Shown here: positions 1 to 8,799 of the stretch, one piece after another | Layout: each line of letters opens with the position of its first letter | How positions within the stretch are numbered: position 1 is the first letter of the stretch | Program-made: the position numbers and the translations under genes | The notes under the pieces: generated by a model | What the model was told of the DNA's origin: nothing | What the model saw: only the letters and a program-made list of their open reading frames with translations | Database searches by the model: none | Source: CAIRTM01 sp963723235 | Lineage (GTDB): Bacteria > Desulfobacterota > WTBG01 > CAIYCZ01 > CAIRTM01 | DNA: 64,000 bases | Direction of reading: 5' to 3' | Assembly: GCA_963723235.1 (NCBI GenBank) | Contig: CAVRPV010000006.1 | Location: 1-64,000 of the forward strand

Positions 1-159
1 CATGCGGGCGATGCTCACCGCTGCCGTGCCTGAATTGACCCGGCCGATGAACTCCTCGATGGACTTGGGCGGTTGCCCCGCCGCTTCGATGATCGTTGGT
101 TTCTGGATGAAGTTTGCCAAGTGCGATTCCTCCAGGGGAATCAAGATCACAGCCACCAT
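1..159 (-). CDS. Cupin domain protein, N-terminal part (runs off the window)
   Basis: The minus strand reads from an ATG at 159 to the window edge without a stop (53 codons). The visible part contains the run KPTIIEAAG followed by EEFIGRVNSGT and SIARM, which resembles the start of small cupin-fold proteins that continue with a metal-binding barrel. The barrel itself lies outside the window, so no ligand residues can be seen. No strong ribosome-binding site precedes the ATG. It is divergent from the methyltransferase at 292. The family call rests on remembered similarity of this N-terminal stretch. Confidence 0.6.
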   Translation of the reverse strand, partial: MVAVILIPLEESHLANFIQKPTIIEAAGQPPKSIEEFIGRVNSGTAAVSIARM

Positions 160-291
160 CCTACCGACTCGCTGGTGGCTGTGAAACCATTCGGGCACGG
201 ACCAAGACGGTGGCGGCACTCGCCATGCTCGCTACAATGCCGTGGAGCAGACTGGCCTGACCCGGCAGTACAGAATCACAGGAAGAACGAC

Positions 292-909
292 ATGGCCGCA
301 GAGTTCTCCAGCAAAGAACAGTTTCAGCAAGCCTACGCAGGCCAACCACCCTGGGACATCGGCAAGCCGCAACCCGTGTTCGTGCAGGCGGCGGAGCAGA
401 TCACCGGCTCGATCCTGGATGCGGGCTGTGGCACGGGCGACAACGCCCTGTTCTTTGCCGAACGTGGCCACAAAGTCACCGGCATCGACTTCCTGGAGCA
501 GCCGATTGCCGAGGCCCGCCAGAAGGCCCAGCAGCGAGGACTGGGAGCCACGTTCCTCGTGATGGACGCCCTGGCCCTGGGCGAGATACCGGAGCAATTT
601 GACTCGGTGCTCGACTGCGGGTTGTTCCACGTTCTCTCGGATGCTGACCGGGCACGCTATGTCACCGCCCTGGCCAGTGCCGTCAAACCTGGAGGCAGGC
701 TTTTCCTGTGCTGTTTCAGCGACCAGGAGCCGCCCGGCCAAGGCCCACGCCGAGTGTCACGTCAGGAACTCCACGACGCCTTCGCCCAGGGCTGGCACGT
801 GGAGTCCATCCAGGAAGCACGATTCGAGCCCCGACCTGACTTGAAAGACGCCCGGTTCAGCGACGGTGGTCCCAGGGCCTGGTTCTGTGTCATTCGGAGG
901 TCGATGTGA
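292..909 (+). CDS. Class I SAM-dependent methyltransferase
   Basis: A 205-residue protein. The SAM-binding glycine-rich motif is LDAGCGTGDNALFFAERG (about residues 43-60), followed by the acidic end of strand 2 (VTGIDF) and a later LDCGLFHVLSD segment and KPGGRLFLCCFS strand. These are the usual order of motifs I to VI in class I methyltransferases. The ATG at 292 follows an AGGAAG ribosome-binding site; longer upstream reading in frame is GC-rich noise. The substrate cannot be told; similar proteins are annotated as thiopurine/tellurite-type or generic methyltransferases. Confidence 0.85.
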   Translation: MAAEFSSKEQFQQAYAGQPPWDIGKPQPVFVQAAEQITGSILDAGCGTGDNALFFAERGHKVTGIDFLEQPIAEARQKAQQRGLGATFLVMDALALGEIPEQFDSVLDCGLFHVLSDADRARYVTALASAVKPGGRLFLCCFSDQEPPGQGPRRVSRQELHDAFAQGWHVESIQEARFEPRPDLKDARFSDGGPRAWFCVIRRSM

Positions 910-943
910 GCCGGAGGGCCGCAAGAACGTCATGGGCCAGCCT

Positions 944-1273
944 TCACGCCGAGTCCTTCCTTCTCCGCTTCGGCTTGGTTCGCCCTTTCTCCCGCTTCCA
1001 CTGGACATAGCCCTGCAACTGGGGATGGGCCAGCAGTTTTTCTCTGGTGTTGTAGCTCCTGCCCAATTCCTTCTCCTTGGGGATCAGGTCGTGGATGGCC
1101 GAGTGACACGGCTTGCAGACCTCCATGCCTTGCTGCATTTCCTGCCGGGTGTAACGTCGCTTGAACCACTTGTTCGAATGCAGCGTTCGGGGAATAAAGT
1201 GGTGGAAGTTGTAGGCTTCCTCGCATTCGCAAAGCTCGCAGAGCATCGTTCGGCCCCAGCCCGTCACTTCCAT
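944..1273 (-). CDS. HNH endonuclease family protein
   Basis: A 109-residue protein with two zinc-type cysteine pairs (CELC near residue 12 and CKPC near residue 53) and the HHFIPRTLHSN segment, with a second His cluster HSAIHDL. This is the ββα-metal HNH nuclease layout. The C-terminus is strongly basic (KREKGRTKPKRRRKD). The true start may be the internal Met just before LCELC. It stands alone between a methyltransferase and a GH16-type gene, with no restriction or phage partner beside it. Confidence 0.75.
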   Translation of the reverse strand: MEVTGWGRTMLCELCECEEAYNFHHFIPRTLHSNKWFKRRYTRQEMQQGMEVCKPCHSAIHDLIPKEKELGRSYNTREKLLAHPQLQGYVQWKREKGRTKPKRRRKDSA

Positions 1274-1317
1274 CTTGGCAGCAGAATCCGATCAGCCCAC
1301 TACCACGGCGACCGAAG

Positions 1318-2697
1318 CTACTTCGTCTCCACCAAGTCGTACACCCGCACGTAATCGACCAGGAATTGGTCCGGCAGTTTCGCCTTGGCGATGTCGCCCG
1401 CCCAGGTGCCGATCTCGTCGCTGAGCAGCATGTACTCCGGCACTTGGCAGACGCCACCCGCCTTGCTTCGCCACGTCTCTTTGCCGTCCACGTAGAAAAT
1501 GTACTCGTCGGCCTTCCACCACAGGCCGAACGTGTGGAATCCGTTCATGACGCCCGGCACCTTGGCGACGTGGCCCTCGGACTTGTGATCCTTGCCGTAG
1601 CCGTCCCAGTGGAAGGTGTGCTGGACCCGTTCGTCCAGCCACGGCTTTTCCATGATGTCGATTTCGCAGCCGTCACGTGCGTCGTCACCGACCTTGCCGA
1701 CACCCGGACCTGTGATCCAAAACGCCGACCAGTGGCCGGGCTGACTCTGGAATTGCACACGGGCGACGTAGTAGCCAAAGCTGTGTTCGAACTTGCCCTG
1801 GGTCGTGATGCAGCCGTCCGTGGGCTTGTCGCCGTCCATGAACGTCTTGATGACGAGGTTGCCCTTGCCGTCCAGACCGATTGCCTTCTGGCTCCACCAA
1901 CCGCCCTTGCGTTTGCCATCGGGCCGAGGCGTCCATTTCGTGGTGTCGAGTTTGTCGCCGTCGAATTCGTCCTGCCAGACCAGCTTCCAGGTCTGGCCGG
2001 GGGACGCTGACGGTAGCTGGTCTTCACTCGACTGTTGCAGCGACGGGGCGGCGGTGGTGACCCGAAGGCCAGCAAACCGGGTCTGGGCATCCGCCTTGGT
2101 CCAGAGGCCCACCTTACCGGCATCTCCGAACGTGTCGTCCTTCACATCGAGGTACAGCCGGTCGCCCAGGTAACACTGAATCTGGTCGTTCTTGTGAACA
2201 ATCCGAAGGGAATGCCACTCGCCTGCCGGAAGTTTCACGTCAGCGGACCCCAGTTGCGTGCGTTTGCCGTCCACGACTTTGTAGACCCGGTAGTTGTCCT
2301 CCAGCGGATTCATGCGAGCGATGTAGTAATTGTTCGCATCCCGATAACGCCACACCGGCCCGCCGCCCTGATCCAACTTCCCCGCCACGGCCTTGAACGA
2401 AACTGTCAGATCCAAATCTTGGAAGCTGGTGCCGTCTGCGACGCAGAGACAGAACAACCGATTGGGGCCTTGTTCGGATGTTTGAGCCAGGGCCTTGCCT
2501 CCTGGAGTCGTGGCATCTTCGACCACGGCCCAGTCGCCCCCCGGCCCCTCGCCGGTCTTGGCCATCGACCAGCCCGCAGGCAACTCTCCGGTCTTCGCCG
2601 CTTCGATGGCGAGGTGGAAGGCTTCTGCCGTAACTGATGGGCTTGGTAAAGCTCCGAACAAAATAGCGGCGACCCAGACTGCGATGGCACGTTTCAT
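1318..2697 (-). CDS. Secreted two-domain protein: LamG-like N-domain plus glycoside hydrolase family 16
   Basis: A 459-residue protein. Residues 1-24 form a signal peptide. Residues about 26-215 look like a concanavalin-type domain of the DUF1080 sort (WRYRDANNYYIARMN and GKVGLWTKADAQTRFAGLRV). Residues 235-455 are GH16: WQDEFDG near 241, then the catalytic E-x-D-x-x-E motif as EIDIME at 345-350, where E345 and E350 would be nucleophile and acid/base. The combination fits an exported enzyme that cuts β-1,3/1,4-glucan or a related polysaccharide; the exact substrate is not visible. Such paired domains are common in planctomycetes. The ATG at 2697 starts a clean signal peptide. Confidence 0.88.
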   Translation of the reverse strand: MKRAIAVWVAAILFGALPSPSVTAEAFHLAIEAAKTGELPAGWSMAKTGEGPGGDWAVVEDATTPGGKALAQTSEQGPNRLFCLCVADGTSFQDLDLTVSFKAVAGKLDQGGGPVWRYRDANNYYIARMNPLEDNYRVYKVVDGKRTQLGSADVKLPAGEWHSLRIVHKNDQIQCYLGDRLYLDVKDDTFGDAGKVGLWTKADAQTRFAGLRVTTAAPSLQQSSEDQLPSASPGQTWKLVWQDEFDGDKLDTTKWTPRPDGKRKGGWWSQKAIGLDGKGNLVIKTFMDGDKPTDGCITTQGKFEHSFGYYVARVQFQSQPGHWSAFWITGPGVGKVGDDARDGCEIDIMEKPWLDERVQHTFHWDGYGKDHKSEGHVAKVPGVMNGFHTFGLWWKADEYIFYVDGKETWRSKAGGVCQVPEYMLLSDEIGTWAGDIAKAKLPDQFLVDYVRVYDLVETK

Positions 2698-2724
2698 GGT
2701 TTGTTGACTCCAAGATGTTTATGT

Positions 2725-3078
2725 CTAAGTCTTTCTCCGGCTAGTCTTCTTCAGCGTGAGGTTGAAGGAGGACTCGCCAAAATTCTCCCGCTCATCGACC
2801 ACCACCTTGTACTCTGTCCCGAGGAGACTGAGGTGCATCTCGCCTCTGGGCTTCCCGGAAAGACCGGCTCGGCTGACGATTTCTTTTAGCACGGCCTGCT
2901 CCATTTCCTTGGGAATCGAACCCTCCGCTTGGCCCATACTCCCGAAGTAATGGACCACCATCAAGTCTTCCCCTTCCCGTTCCAGTCCAACGGAATTGGC
3001 CGCTGCTCGAACGGCCGCCTCCAGAACTCGGACCAGTTCCCGAAAGGCTTCCTCCGACTTGTTCACGTCTTCTGACAT
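2725..3078 (-). CDS. Hypothetical protein, 117 residues
   Basis: The ATG at 3078 has a strong GGAGG site about ten bases upstream; a longer reading from 3147 is possible but has no such site. The N-terminal half is a predicted amphipathic helix (SEEAFRELVRVLEAAVRAAANSVG), followed by a mixed region with MVVHYFGSMGQ. No catalytic motif is evident and I do not recognise a family. It lies just upstream of, and on the same strand as, the GH16-type gene, but nothing links them functionally. Confidence 0.6.
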   Translation of the reverse strand: MSEDVNKSEEAFRELVRVLEAAVRAAANSVGLEREGEDLMVVHYFGSMGQAEGSIPKEMEQAVLKEIVSRAGLSGKPRGEMHLSLLGTEYKVVVDERENFGESSFNLTLKKTSRRKT

Positions 3079-3247
3079 GGCATCCTTCCTCCCCCATTTG
3101 GACTTTCGACATTCCGTTGATTCGTTTGGGGCTAGGCGTGTTACCACGGCGTCCGCCTTCGCTCGATTCTACAGGACGGGGCCACATTGATCCACAGAAC
3201 AGCGTCCACGGCTACATTGCAACCGCTGGGTTGGGTATCCTGTCGTC

Positions 3248-3811
3248 ATGGACGCCATGCCCGACCAACTCCAAATCTTCACCATCGGTCACAGCAGCCA
3301 TCCGCTGGGCAGCTTCCTCTGGCTGCTACAGAAGCACGGGATCGAAGCCCTGGCGGATATCCGCAGTTCCCCCGGTTCCCGCAGGCATCCCCACTTCAGC
3401 AAGGAAAGCTTGTCGGCATCGCTGGCCGACGAAGACATCGAATACCACTGGCTGGAAGCCCTGGGTGGTCATCGCAGCCGAACCAAGGACGATCCGCCGT
3501 CGCCGAATCGGGGAGTCGAGGACGAGTCCTTTCGGGCCTACGCCGACTACATGGCGACGGACGGGTTCCAGCAGGGCGTGGCAAAGCTGTTGGCGATCGC
3601 CGGGAACCGCCGGACTGCCATCATGTGTGCCGAAGGCGACTACCGGCACTGCCACCGGCGATTTCTCTGTGATCACCTGCTGGCCAACGGCGTGACGGTG
3701 CTGCACATTTTGCCCACCGGCGAAGTCAAGCCGCACATGCTGACGACGGGGGCGAAAGTCGTGGACGGGACGGTGACTTATCCGGGACAGCCGACTTTGT
3801 TCCAAATGTAG
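3248..3811 (+). CDS. DUF488 family protein
   Basis: A 187-residue protein with the three DUF488 signatures: FTIGHSSHPLGSF near the start, the ADIRSSPGSRRHPHFSKE segment, and the MCAEGDYRHCHRRFL cysteine/histidine motif near residue 125. The family is small, widespread and of uncertain role; some members sit in defence or nucleotide-modification loci. ATG at 3248 or 3257 are both possible. It ends three bases before the convergent small membrane gene at 3815. Confidence 0.88.
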   Translation: MDAMPDQLQIFTIGHSSHPLGSFLWLLQKHGIEALADIRSSPGSRRHPHFSKESLSASLADEDIEYHWLEALGGHRSRTKDDPPSPNRGVEDESFRAYADYMATDGFQQGVAKLLAIAGNRRTAIMCAEGDYRHCHRRFLCDHLLANGVTVLHILPTGEVKPHMLTTGAKVVDGTVTYPGQPTLFQM

Positions 3812-3814
3812 CCG

Positions 3815-4090
3815 TCAGCCCTTCGGCCTCCTCAACACCAGCCGGATCGCCGCCCAGGGGAAGAAGAAGAACAGGATCACGACCAGCTTGGCAAAGGCCA
3901 TGCCGCTGTAGTGGATGACGTTCAGATCGTGCTGGCTCAGTCCGAACATTCTGCCGTGCCGGACGTGGGCCACGTCACTCGTCAGCATGTAGATGCCAAA
4001 CCACACCAGCAGGAGCAGGAATCCGAAGATCCAGCACCGCAGCAGGATCTTGGCGAGCGTGTCGAAGAACTCGTGGGTGGAATCGGTCAT
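3815..4090 (-). CDS. Small membrane protein with two transmembrane segments
   Basis: A 91-residue protein. Hydrophobic segments lie at about residues 18-36 (CWIFGFLLLLVWFGIYML) and 64-84 (MAFAKLVVILFFFFPWAAIRL), joined by a HGRMFGLSQHD loop. The shape resembles the small DUF6868-type membrane proteins, but this match is from memory only. It is convergent with the DUF488 gene with a 3-base gap. Function unknown. Confidence 0.6.
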   Translation of the reverse strand: MTDSTHEFFDTLAKILLRCWIFGFLLLLVWFGIYMLTSDVAHVRHGRMFGLSQHDLNVIHYSGMAFAKLVVILFFFFPWAAIRLVLRRPKG

Positions 4091-4147
4091 GGTGGTGGAC
4101 TCCGTAGAAATCCAATCATCTGTAATTGGCGAACTACGCCTTGGGAT

Positions 4148-5623
4148 TCACCACCCGCCCCAGAACAGAATGCTCTTCGTTGGGTTGTGCCGGATCAGGA
4201 ACAGGAAGGGGTGGTCGGCACGAAACGTCGGCGGTGATTCCGGGAATGCTGCTCCCATCATCCCCACTGCCGTCGCCGCAGCCGCCTCGGTGCCCAGTTC
4301 GTTGACATCGACGAACGCCTTGTGGAGGACGAAGGACACGAACAATTCCCCACTTGGGTTCATTCCAGTAAAATCAGCACCCGGCCCGAACGCTGACGGC
4401 ATACCCATCGAGGCCAACGTGTCCCCCAGACCGAACTCCGAGGTCATCGAAAACCTCGGCACGTACACCATCAACATCTGGGGGTTCATGGTAGACGACA
4501 GGCGGTTCAGTGTTTCCACCGTCAATCCCTTTTCCAGGTCCGCCAACCCGTCGATCCGCTTGGGAAGAAGGATGAGCATGGAAAGCGTCCTATCCCCATA
4601 CGGCATGTCCAAGATCTGCACATTTTCGGCGTCACCGAAGGAGAACAAGCCGGTTTGGCACATCAGCGGGACCATCACTTCCTGGTCGGTCGTCACCTTG
4701 AAGGGAGCATCCTTGGTGAGTTCCTGCTCGAAGGGACTTGTCCAGGTGCCTTTGAAGTAGATGGCGTTGGTCAGCACGAGCCGTGTCAGATCGTTCAATG
4801 CGTCCGGCCCGATGAGTTCCTTGATCTTGTTGTTGGTCTGTTGTTCGACCCAGTTGTTGATCGTCTGGCGAGCGGCCTCCCTTTGTTGTACGAAATCAAC
4901 CTGAGCGAATCCTGCCCGGTAACTGTCTCGTGTGACCTGAAGGAATGCTGGATCGAAGACGTAGCCAGTCTGCCCCCAAAGTCGATTGGCGATCTGAAGC
5001 TGGTAACCGCCTTTCTTGTTGTCGCCATGCAGGCGGGCAGCCAAACCGCCGAATGACCGATGCAAATCCGGCTGAGGAAGACCAAAGTGAAGCACTTGAG
5101 CCATTTCTTTTTCGGTCTGTCCCCTGGCACCGGCGTAGGTCATCGCCAGGGCCGTGGAAATGCTGTACGGCGAAAAGAAGATGTTGCCTGGGCGTTCCTT
5201 GGCAAGCCTGTTGTACAGATCGAAAGCGAAAGGGTTGTTGCCGTCGTTGACCACGGCGAGATCAGGGGCCGCCTGCGGGCCGGGATCACCGGGCGGCCGG
5301 ATGGCGTCGGCTGCGATAAACGCCACGATGCCGTCCTCGCTCCGTATCCGGCAATAGCTGCCAGCGTCCTCGATCACCATCACCTTGGTTCCGGCTTTCA
5401 GCGTGCCATCCGGTGGCCGAGACTGCTGTGGTCCGTCACGATAATACTCGGTGTCGGCGGGAAGTGCGTGACCGGAGAATGCAGCTGATGCCGGTGCTTC
5501 GGCGGGCTGTTCGACCGGCACGGGGGCGGACGTTGGCGTTTCTGGCGGTGGAGCAGGTGACGGTGTGCTGCCTGAACATCCTGCGACGAAGGCGATCACG
5601 AGCAAAAGCAATCGAGTGGTCAT
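4148..5623 (-). CDS. Lipoprotein serpin with an N-terminal SH3-like region
   Basis: A 491-residue protein starting at the ATG at 5623, which has an AAGGAG site; the 61-codon upstream extension lacks one. Residues 1-16 are a lipoprotein signal with lipobox VAGC and lipid-carrying Cys16, followed by a proline-rich linker. Residues about 50-115 resemble a bacterial SH3-type wall domain (GTLKAGTKVMVIEDAGSYCRI). The rest is a serpin: NIFFSPYSISTALAMTYAGARG, TNAIYFKGTW, and a C-terminal hinge GTEAAAATA at 444-452 followed by the reactive loop and HPFLFLIRHN. The alanine-rich hinge is the type seen in inhibitory serpins. It would guard the cell surface against proteases; the target protease is not predictable. 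Confidence 0.93.
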   Translation of the reverse strand: MTTRLLLLVIAFVAGCSGSTPSPAPPPETPTSAPVPVEQPAEAPASAAFSGHALPADTEYYRDGPQQSRPPDGTLKAGTKVMVIEDAGSYCRIRSEDGIVAFIAADAIRPPGDPGPQAAPDLAVVNDGNNPFAFDLYNRLAKERPGNIFFSPYSISTALAMTYAGARGQTEKEMAQVLHFGLPQPDLHRSFGGLAARLHGDNKKGGYQLQIANRLWGQTGYVFDPAFLQVTRDSYRAGFAQVDFVQQREAARQTINNWVEQQTNNKIKELIGPDALNDLTRLVLTNAIYFKGTWTSPFEQELTKDAPFKVTTDQEVMVPLMCQTGLFSFGDAENVQILDMPYGDRTLSMLILLPKRIDGLADLEKGLTVETLNRLSSTMNPQMLMVYVPRFSMTSEFGLGDTLASMGMPSAFGPGADFTGMNPSGELFVSFVLHKAFVDVNELGTEAAAATAVGMMGAAFPESPPTFRADHPFLFLIRHNPTKSILFWGGW

Positions 5624-5684
5624 TAGTCTGACTCCTTTGCCATCCGAAACTTTGGGAAAGTCATCGTACACCGCCGATGGTTCG

Positions 5685-7854
5685 TCAAGCAGACCGCTCC
5701 TGCAACCGCTTCCGCAACGCCGTGTACCTTTGGCTGGTATCCTGACGACGCACGGCCATGCCCAGAGCCTTCTTCGTGCCAACCAGGACCACCAATTTCT
5801 TGCCACGGGTCACAGCCGTGTACAGCAGGTTCCGCTGGAGCATCATGTAGTGCTGGGTGTGGACCGGGATCACCACGCACGGGAACTCCGATCCCTGGCT
5901 CTTGTGGATCGACAACACGTAGGCCAGCGACAATTCGTCCAGGTCGCCAAAGTCGTATTCAACCGGCCGCCCCTCGAAGTTGACCACCATCTCCTGCTCG
6001 ACCCGGTTGATTTTCTCCACCACGCCCAAGATCGCCGTTGAACACGTCCTTGTCGTAGTCGTTCTCCGTCTGGATCACCCGGTCCCCGATCCGGAACGTC
6101 CAGCCAAATCGCTCCACTTCGGGGCCACCGACGCTGGGATTCAACGCCGTCTGAAGCACTTGGTTCAAGTTCCTTGCTCCCAGGACAGCCCGGTTCATCG
6201 GCGTCAGCACTTGGATGTCGGTCTTGGGGGCGAAGCCAAACCTCTTCGGAATCCGCTCCTTCACCAGCCGCACTACCATGTCCTGGATGGCCTCCGGCTC
6301 GTCGGCCTCCACGAAGTAGAAATCCGTCAGCCCCTCGGCGGTGGTCAGCTTGGGCATCCGGCCCTGGTTGATGGCGTAGGCGGCCGTGACGATCTTGCTT
6401 TCGGCGGCTTGCCGGAAGATTTCGGTCAGACGGACCACCGGCACCACCCCGGATGAAATCAGATCTCCCAGGACACTGCCAGGGCCAACGGAGGGAAGCT
6501 GATCGACATCACCGACCAGGATCACGCAGGCGTCGGAAGGCACGGCCCGGAAGAACTGATGTCCCAGCACCACATCGACCATCGACGTTTCGTCCAGCAC
6601 GAACAAGTCGCCCTTCAGCGGGTACTGCTGGTTCTTCTTGAACTCGCCGGTCACCGGATCAAATTCCAGCAGCCGATGGATGGTCTTGGCAGTGCGTCCC
6701 GTCGTTTCCGCCAGCCGTTTGGCCGCCCGGCCGGTGGGTGCTGCCAACACGCACTTCAGTTTCTTGGCTGTGAAGATCTCCAGGATGCTGCGGACCAGGG
6801 TGGTCTTGCCGACGCCCGGCCCGCCGGTGATGACAAGCATCTTCTGCTGGCACGCCTGCCGGATGGCTTCCTGCTGGCCCGCCGCCAAGTTGATTTCCAG
6901 TTTCCCTTCGACCCAGGTGATGGCCTTTTCAACTTCGATCTTTGGCATCGGATGCGGTGTGGCCGAAGCAATCCGGTGAATCGATTGGGCCAATCCCACT
7001 TCGGCACGGTGCAGAGCAATCAGGTAAAGCCAGGGTTCACCGTCAATGTCCTCCCGGACGACGGACTTGGCTTCCACACCGAACTGCACCGCCTCTTCAA
7101 CGATCTTCTGGTCGATCTCGACGAGCTTGGTGGTGTGTTCAACGACGCCGGGTTCTGGGTGACCCACGTGGCCCTGTCCGGCAAGTTCTTGAAGGCTGTA
7201 TTGCACTGCTGCCCTGGCCCGGAAGGGGCTGTTTTTATCGATCCCCAACTTGCCCGCCAACTCGTCGGCGGTCTTGAAGCCGATCCCCCGGATGTCATCT
7301 GCCAGTTGGTAGGGATTTTCCTTGATCTTGGCGATGGCTTCGTGTCCGTAGGTCCGGTAGATCCTGACGGCACGAGCCGGAGTGATGCCATGCTCGGTCA
7401 GGAACAGCATGATCTTGCGGACTTCTTTTTGTTCCTGCCAGCTTTGGCGGATGCGTTTGAGCCGCTGCTGGCCGATGCCCTTGATGTGCAGCAGAAAGTC
7501 GGGAGCAGTGTCCAGGATTTCGAGCGTCCGTTCTTTGTAAAGCTCGACGATCTTGGCGGCCAACTTTGGCCCGACGCTGCGGATCGCCCCGGAGGCCAGA
7601 TACTTTTCGATGCCTTCGGCCGAGGCGGGGTGGGTGGTCTTTAGCTCGTCGGCCTTGAACTGCTGCCCGTGTTCCCGGTCAACGACCCAGCGTCCGGTCG
7701 CTTCCAGGTGTTCGCCCGCCGAAACCGAGGTGGTGTTGCCCAGGACGGTCACCAAGTCCTGGTGGCCCTTGACCTGCACCTTGAGCACGGCAAACCCGTT
7801 TTCCGGGTTGTGGAAGGTGACACGTTCGATCAGGCCGGTGAGCTTTTCTGGCAT
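5685..7854 (-). CDS. recD2: RecD2-type ATP-dependent DNA helicase, one frameshift
   Basis: About 722 residues once a one-base frameshift near 6,025-6,032 is repaired; unrepaired, the reading frame breaks at residue about 605 and the C-terminal 110 residues continue in another frame. The N-terminal OB-like region (LTGLIERVTFHNPENGFAVLKV) and helix-hairpin-helix repeats around residues 90-200 mark the RecD2 subfamily, which works without RecB and RecC. Walker A is GGPGVGKT at 344-351, Walker B is LDETSM, and the final motif is YVLSIHKSQGSEFPCV with LLYTAVTRGKK. It is a 5'-3' superfamily 1B helicase in repair and replication restart. An extra A in the CCCAAGATC run explains the shift. Confidence 0.92.
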
Positions 7855-7860
7855 TGGGCG

Positions 7861-8334
7861 TCACCGCTTCCGACTCTTGCGGCGTTTGCCCAGCAGGTAG
7901 CTCTGCATGAGCCGCCTGTTGTCTGCCGTCGTTGATTCTGGGGCCGCTTCCTTGCAGGCTTGATCGTAACCGTGAAAGGCATATTCCCAGACCGCTTCAA
8001 CGACATCCTGGTCGATGCCAGCCGTCTTGAAAGCGGTCAGGACGGCTTCGACCAACGGCAGAAACTCGGAATCGTCCACCGGATAATCGTTTTGCCGACG
8101 AAACATCGCATCGACTTGGGCTTTGCCGAGCGTCAGCAACAGATCGTTCACGCTGTCGCCGCTTCGCCTCGCCGCTTCCAACTTGGCCTGTACAGCGGAC
8201 ACGTAGGCTGATGTGATCTGGAAGCCCTGGGCGACCAGGGCTTCGCCAGCCTCCCTTGGGGACGCATCAGGATGCTCGGCAAGAAACCGCTTGAGTGCCT
8301 GTGCTTTGCTGATTGGGGTATCGTTCTCTGGCAT
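7861..8334 (-). CDS. Hypothetical protein with N-terminal helix-turn-helix-like segment
   Basis: A 157-residue protein ending 6 bases upstream of the recD2 start region on the same strand. Residues 9-55 (KRFLAEHPDASPREAGEALVAQ, then ITSAYVSAVQAKLEA) have the helix-turn-helix look of a family of planctomycete proteins of unknown role. The remainder is helical and ends in a basic tail (LLGKRRKSRKR). Nothing shows an enzymatic function. Its position suggests it may be co-transcribed with recD2. Confidence 0.65.
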   Translation of the reverse strand: MPENDTPISKAQALKRFLAEHPDASPREAGEALVAQGFQITSAYVSAVQAKLEAARRSGDSVNDLLLTLGKAQVDAMFRRQNDYPVDDSEFLPLVEAVLTAFKTAGIDQDVVEAVWEYAFHGYDQACKEAAPESTTADNRRLMQSYLLGKRRKSRKR

Positions 8335-8343
8335 GTCCTGGCC

Positions 8344-8778
8344 TCAAGCGAGTTTCGGTATCGGGGCTGAACTCACTTCCAACGTGAGGCGACCACCGGA
8401 AATGGTGCATTTGTAGTCCACGATGATCTTGTGAAGGTCGGGGAACAGCTTTTCCCGCCGCTCGACCATCGTGTCCATGATTTCAAGTGCCACGCCCACG
8501 TCCTCGGCATTCCCGTCCTTGGGCACAAAGCTGTTGATCAGGTCTTTCTCGATGAGTGGTTGCTTGTCAGGCGGGAACATCGACTTGTTCCAGGCAGCGA
8601 TGGTCAGCATGATGATCGCCTCGGCTCGCTGCGGTGTCTTGCCATGTTGCTTCAGCAACGGCTCCGCAAGTTGCAGAATTACCGCTGACATCCGGGCTTC
8701 GCCTTCCGGCGTGGGGCTTTCGCTCCTCACCCCCAGTGCCGCCAGCCGCTTCCATCGTTCTTCGGCTTCACTCGCCAT
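8344..8778 (-). CDS. Hypothetical protein, paralogue of the product of 9,667-10,098
   Basis: A 144-residue protein of unknown function. It shares with the protein at 9,667-10,098 the core LTIAAWNKSMFPPDKQ, the following EKDLINSFVPKDGNAEDVG, the ERREKLFPDL helix and a DYKCTISGGRLTLEV C-terminal strand. The two copies are therefore diverged paralogues within about 1 kb. No catalytic motif or membrane segment is visible. It lies 9 bases upstream of the 7,861-8,334 gene on the same strand, suggesting a shared transcript. Confidence 0.65.
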   Translation of the reverse strand: MASEAEERWKRLAALGVRSESPTPEGEARMSAVILQLAEPLLKQHGKTPQRAEAIIMLTIAAWNKSMFPPDKQPLIEKDLINSFVPKDGNAEDVGVALEIMDTMVERREKLFPDLHKIIVDYKCTISGGRLTLEVSSAPIPKLA

Positions 8779-8799
8779 AAAAAATGCTCCTGTTAGTCT

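Noticed and set aside
3326..3805. 159-residue minus-strand open frame
   Set aside because: Entirely antisense to the clear DUF488 gene.
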